The position numbers and the translations under genes are program-made. Shown piece by piece: positions 9,467 to 12,500 of a stretch of 12,500 nucleotides of DNA. Under the pieces are notes generated by a model, which did not search any database, was not told the DNA's origin, and worked only from the letters and a program-made list of their open reading frames with translations. Origin of the DNA: Glandiceps talaboti (taxonomy: Eukaryota; Hemichordata; Enteropneusta; Spengelidae); assembly GCF_964340395.1 (NCBI RefSeq), contig NC_135552.1:23614681-23627180 (forward strand), given 5' to 3'. How positions within the stretch are numbered: position 1 is the stretch's first letter; every line of letters starts with the position of its first letter.

Positions 9467-9611
9467 TGTTGTCAATTCAAGGTTCAAAAAGTTCGCAAAA
9501 GTGGTACGCCATGCACGTACTTATCGAACTACTAGATGCAAGACAGCAAATCTTACATCCTGGTATTCTGCAACTTACACTTTGGAAAATCGAAATTAAA
9601 TGTTTTGCCTC

Positions 9612-9674
9612 TTGACAGGTGGTGACATTTTTTTCATATTTGTTGACAGGTGGTGACATTTGTTCATTTATTTG
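9612..9674 (+). repeat. 31-bp tandem duplication
   Basis: TTGACAGGTGGTGACATTT starts at 9612 and again at 9643, and the following TTCAT and TTTG bases are also shared. Two near-identical copies with a 31-base period; no gene is involved. Confidence 0.85.
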
Positions 9675-9725
9675 TTAACTTAACAAGGAAACCGTCGACG
9701 CGTCAACAATGTTATGAAGTCCCAT

Positions 9726-9842
9726 TCGTTCGTTCGTTCGTTAGTTCGTTCGGTTGTTTGTTTGTTTGTTTGTTTGTTTGTTTGTTTGTTTATGGGGTGA
9801 GGGTGTGTGTGTGCATGTGTGTGTGTGTGCATGTGTGTGTGT
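9726..9842. repeat. Compound CGTT / TTGT / GT microsatellite
   Basis: CGTT units (9726-9752) change into TTGT units (to about 9791). After a short G-rich linker comes a GT run interrupted by CATG (about 9802-9842), ending in a run of seven G. Open frames on both strands across this region are low-complexity shadows. Confidence 0.93.
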
Positions 9843-9971
9843 GGGGGGGTATTTTGCCAAGGGTTACGCAGACTTTCATGGATCATGAGATCCTAGGTGT
9901 CTAAACTTTGGTTGCATATTATATGCATTGCATATAGAGAATGTCTGGAGCAAGTCCCTACTAACAATTAT

Positions 9972-10004
9972 CTGTCTGCCTGCCTATCTTTCTTTGTATG
10001 TATG

Positions 10005-10052
<48 letters not shown>

Positions 10053-10070
10053 AATCTATCTATCTACATG

Positions 10071-10152
<82 letters not shown>

Positions 10153-10157
10153 ATGTT

Positions 10158-10205
<48 letters not shown>

Positions 10206-10348
10206 AGTCAGTCAGTCAGTCAGTCAGTCAGTCAGCCAGCCAGCCAGTCAGTCAGTCAATCAGTCAGTCAGTCAGTCAGTCAGTCAGTCAGTCTGTCTGT
10301 CTGTCTGTCTGTCTGTATGTATGTATGTCTGTCTGTCTGTCTGTCTGT
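9972..10348. repeat. Compound tetranucleotide microsatellite
   Basis: Successive blocks are related by single-base changes: TATC (about 10005-10102), TGTC (10103-10150), a break TAATGTTTGT, TGTC again (to about 10204), CAGT with CAGC and CAAT variants (10205-10292), TGTC, TATG (about 10315-10327), then TGTC to 10348. Three overlapping plus-strand frames reading Ser-Val-Cys-Leu or Ser-Gln-Ser-Val repeats are products of the tract, not genes. Confidence 0.97.
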
Positions 10349-10519
10349 ACCATTAACACTAATACCCGAATTCAATTCTGTGGATTGTTAGTCTGGTATC
10401 CTCAGTGTGGCTATTCCATTGGTTTGAGTTATTTCTCCCATCCATGATGGTGAACGAAGAGATGAAGAAATCTTAAACTAGACAAACCTTTTGACGGATG
10501 TCAATTTCTCTTCCAACAG
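10349..10519 (+). other. Probable intron end before zinc-finger exon
   Basis: This short unique segment ends in a pyrimidine-rich run and CAG (TTTCTCTTCCAACAG, ending 10519), a good match to a 3' splice site. The zinc-finger reading frame meets an in-frame TAG at 10479-10481, so coding cannot extend left of about 10482 without splicing. A ten-codon ATG frame at 10444-10476 lies here and would be removed with the intron. No TATA box or other promoter element was recognised. Confidence 0.5.
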
Positions 10520-10562
10520 ATACACGGAGTTCGGTTTCTTTCACTTTGCGACACCTACTGAT

Positions 10563-12500
10563 ATGGAGAAAGTAATAGTTAAAGAAGAAGTTCCATTTTA
10601 TCAGGAAACAGAAAGTGACCAGGTCCTGTTATACCAGGAGACTGTAACTAACGACCAGTCTGTGTTCACAATACACCATTACAAATCAAACTTTATCAAA
10701 GATGAAGCTAAGATGCTCCCAGGAGCTAATGATGGAGATGTGATTCTTTCAGGAACCACGGTGAAGATGGAACACGGAGAAGATGATTACACAGACAAAT
10801 CATGTCTTCATGATGGCGCTGCATTGTCACAGTTGGGGTTAGAAGGGAATTTAAACACCATGGCGGTGAAGAAAGAACACGGAGAGAGCGACTATTCAGG
10901 CAAATGTCTCGATGGGGTTGCTAGTGCAGATTCTCATGATGGTGCTGCATTATCACTGGCACTGCACCCTTATAAAAACAACCCAAGCTCTACCAACGAA
11001 CAAAAAAGATACAAGGCTGATACAGAAAAACTGGGTTCTTTTGGGCTTATGACAGAGACAGTTACTGGCAAGAAAGAATACTGTCAACAATTTGATCAAC
11101 ACAACATTGGCAGTTCAGAGAACTATTTTGAGATCAAATATGGGAATTTTACAATAGAGGATTATTACCATTCTGACTTAGTAACATCAACAAGAAATGT
11201 TGAAAAACCAAATGGAAGAGAAGCCAGCAGGGAGGATGGAATACAGGGAAATACAACTGAGGCAAGAAATGATCGAAATTTGGGAAATATAACTGGTGCC
11301 AGGAATAGTGGAATACAGGGAAATACAAATAAGGTCATGAATGGTGGAATATTGAACAATGCAACCGAGGCCAGGAATAGTGGAATACAGGAAAATACAA
11401 CCGAGGCCAGGCATGATGGAATTATACAGGAAAATGCAACAGAGGCCAGGAATGGTGTAATACAGGGAAATAAAACTGAGGCCAGGCATGATGGAATACA
11501 GAGAAACACAGATGATGCCAGGAATGATAGGATTCAGGGAAATGGAACTGAGACCAGGAATGATGGAATTAAGGGAAACACTAATCTTGAATCAGTAAAT
11601 GAAACCTCAAGCTGTGTTTCCCGCCAGACTCCATCAAATTTACCTTTCCCAATCGGAATATACCAGGTTTCTATTTTAGACATTGTAAGTACCGAACGTG
11701 GCACAAATACCACTCCTGAAAACCTAGATGCTCTGGAAACTAATATACCTAAAGATAGTGGAATACATGAAGGGTATCACAATGGCTCTACTTCAAAAAC
11801 ACTTTCAACCCCAGATGATTCAGAGATCCAGGAGAAAAGTGTCTGGCCGAAGCGGAAGGAAAGACGTTTTGTGTGCAAAGAGTGTGGCAAACGTTACACT
11901 CAAAGCGGCCACCTGTGGAGACACAAACAGATCCACAAAGGTAAACGACTCTATGTGTGCCAAGAGTGTGGCAAGGACTTCTATACCAGTGAGCATCTGA
12001 AGAAACACATTTTGACGCATTCCGATGAAAGACCATTTGTATGTAAAGAATGTAGTAAAGGTTTTCGTGACATCGCATCGCTAAAAAGACATTTGTTCAC
12101 CCACACTCCTGAAAAACCGTTTGTATGTGAGGTGTGCCAGAGACGATTTAAACTCTTATGGGACATGAAAACACACATGAGAATCCACACAGGTGAAAAA
12201 CCTTATGTATGTAAAGAGTGTGGGAAAGACTTTCGTTGTAGTAACAGTCTCCTTGCACATAAAAAGAGGCATGTAGGAAAGAAAGAATTTGTATGTAAAG
12301 AGTGTGGGAAGGATTTCTATGATAAAAGCAATTTTAAAGCCCACAAAAGGATCCACGCAAACGAAAGGCAATTTGTGTGTAATGAATGCGGTAAGGCGTT
12401 TAACGAAAACTCCACCCTCAGGAGACATATGGCGATCCACACAAATGAAAGGCCATATGTATGTAAAGAATGTGGGAAACGTTTCAACTTTACCAGTAGT
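10563..12500 (+). CDS. C2H2 zinc-finger protein, 3' end outside window
   Basis: Probably a sequence-specific DNA-binding nuclear protein. The frame is open for 646 codons to the window edge. ATG 10563 is the first in-frame ATG after the acceptor at 10519, with G at -3 and G at +4; an upstream coding exon joining at 10520 is not excluded. Residues 1-219 are acidic and hydrophilic, with SUMO-consensus psi-K-x-E motifs at 6-9, 45-48, 67-70 and 102-105. Residues 220-341 are ten 12- to 13-residue repeats. Fingers follow every 28 residues from F436: seven complete CX2CX12HX3H fingers and an eighth cut at residue 646. Helix residues -1/3/6 of fingers 1-7 are QHR, THK, DSR, LDT, CSA, DNA and ETR. Only one linker (between fingers 4 and 5) is the classical TGEKP. 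No KRAB, BTB, SCAN or ZAD domain is visible. Targets and orthologue are unknown. Confidence 0.93.
   Translation, partial: MEKVIVKEEVPFYQETESDQVLLYQETVTNDQSVFTIHHYKSNFIKDEAKMLPGANDGDVILSGTTVKMEHGEDDYTDKSCLHDGAALSQLGLEGNLNTMAVKKEHGESDYSGKCLDGVASADSHDGAALSLALHPYKNNPSSTNEQKRYKADTEKLGSFGLMTETVTGKKEYCQQFDQHNIGSSENYFEIKYGNFTIEDYYHSDLVTSTRNVEKPNGREASREDGIQGNTTEARNDRNLGNITGARNSGIQGNTNKVMNGGILNNATEARNSGIQENTTEARHDGIIQENATEARNGVIQGNKTEARHDGIQRNTDDARNDRIQGNGTETRNDGIKGNTNLESVNETSSCVSRQTPSNLPFPIGIYQVSILDIVSTERGTNTTPENLDALETNIPKDSGIHEGYHNGSTSKTLSTPDDSEIQEKSVWPKRKERRFVCKECGKRYTQSGHLWRHKQIHKGKRLYVCQECGKDFYTSEHLKKHILTHSDERPFVCKECSKGFRDIASLKRHLFTHTPEKPFVCEVCQRRFKLLWDMKTHMRIHTGEKPYVCKECGKDFRCSNSLLAHKKRHVGKKEFVCKECGKDFYDKSNFKAHKRIHANERQFVCNECGKAFNENSTLRRHMAIHTNERPYVCKECGKRFNFTSS
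10761..10961 (+). repeat. Internal duplication in zinc-finger N-terminus
   Basis: Residues 67-89 and 102-131 share VK-x-EHGE-x-DY, a K-x-CL or K-CL step, and HDGAALS in the same order. The second copy has about seven extra residues before HDGAALS. DNA similarity is still obvious (GTGAAGA, GAACACGGAGA, CATGATGG). Each copy carries one psi-K-x-E motif, so the duplication doubled a likely SUMO-acceptor module. The function is inferred from the motif only. Confidence 0.75.
11220..11585 (+). repeat. In-frame 36-bp coding minisatellite, 10 units
   Basis: Ten degenerate units encode variations of EARNDGIQGNTT at residues 220-341 of the zinc-finger protein. Units 1 and 6 are 13 residues long through single-codon gains; all others are 12. 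Positions 3 (R), 4 (N or H), 7-8 (GI) and 10 (N) are best kept. No unit breaks the frame, although many bases differ. The predicted peptide is hydrophilic and probably a flexible or extended spacer before the fingers. Hydrophobic minus-strand frames over 11165-11509 are antisense shadows of this repeat. Confidence 0.9.

Noticed and set aside
9897-10447. Three overlapping plus-strand open frames of 96-164 residues
   Set aside because: They read Ser-Val-Cys-Leu, Ser-Ile-Tyr-Leu or Ser-Gln-Ser-Val repeats in all three frames; a stop-free tetranucleotide repeat explains them fully.
10444-10476. Ten-codon ATG frame left of the zinc-finger exon as an upstream ORF
   Set aside because: It lies left of the likely 3' splice site and would be intronic; nothing else supports it.
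11165-11509. Minus-strand open frames with a repeated hydrophobic peptide
   Set aside because: They are antisense to the coding minisatellite of the zinc-finger gene, which explains both their openness and their periodicity.
11788-12440. Minus-strand and alternative-frame open frames over the finger region
   Set aside because: They overlap the long plus-strand C2H2 frame, which has clear family motifs; they are shadows.

Overview
This is an AT-rich, non-coding-dominated piece of an animal (metazoan) nuclear genome. The evidence is a spliced-looking C2H2 zinc-finger gene at the right edge, abundant di- and tetranucleotide microsatellites, two long minisatellite arrays, and no bacterial-type gene packing. 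Microsatellite-rich DNA plus a large zinc-finger protein without a visible KRAB domain would fit a marine invertebrate such as a mollusc or another lophotrochozoan. That placement is inference with low confidence; no lineage-diagnostic gene is present.

Layout: 1-1374 is AT-rich DNA with no recognisable gene. 1375-1844 is a 38-bp tandem array (12 full units plus a partial one) that ends in a perfect 9-bp-arm hairpin. 1861-6095 is mostly unassigned, with degenerate CTAC and ACAT microsatellites at 2583-2792 and a CpG-richer, promoter-like patch near 5117-5342. 6096-6157 is a CA/TG repeat. 6483-7751 is a 49-bp array of 26 copies with no length change, followed by an imperfect inverted repeat (7829-7925) and one reverse-oriented copy of the 49-bp unit (8027-8061). 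Fragments of the same motif recur at 8743 and, more doubtfully, 8941. A C-rich stretch (8902-8921) could form a G-quadruplex on the minus strand. 9320-10348 is a dense cluster of microsatellites.

The only supported protein gene starts at about 10520 with a splice acceptor and is open to the end of the window. Its first good ATG is at 10563, giving 646 residues so far: an N-terminal regulatory region with four psi-K-x-E (SUMO-consensus) motifs, part of it internally duplicated; a coding minisatellite of ten 12- to 13-residue units; and seven complete C2H2 fingers plus the start of an eighth. It is most likely a DNA-binding nuclear factor; its 3' end lies outside the window.

No multi-gene system is visible. 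The most interesting points are the possible origin of the 49-bp satellite from the ends of a small DNA transposon, the near-alternating palindrome variants in the 38-bp array, and the in-frame minisatellite in the zinc-finger gene.
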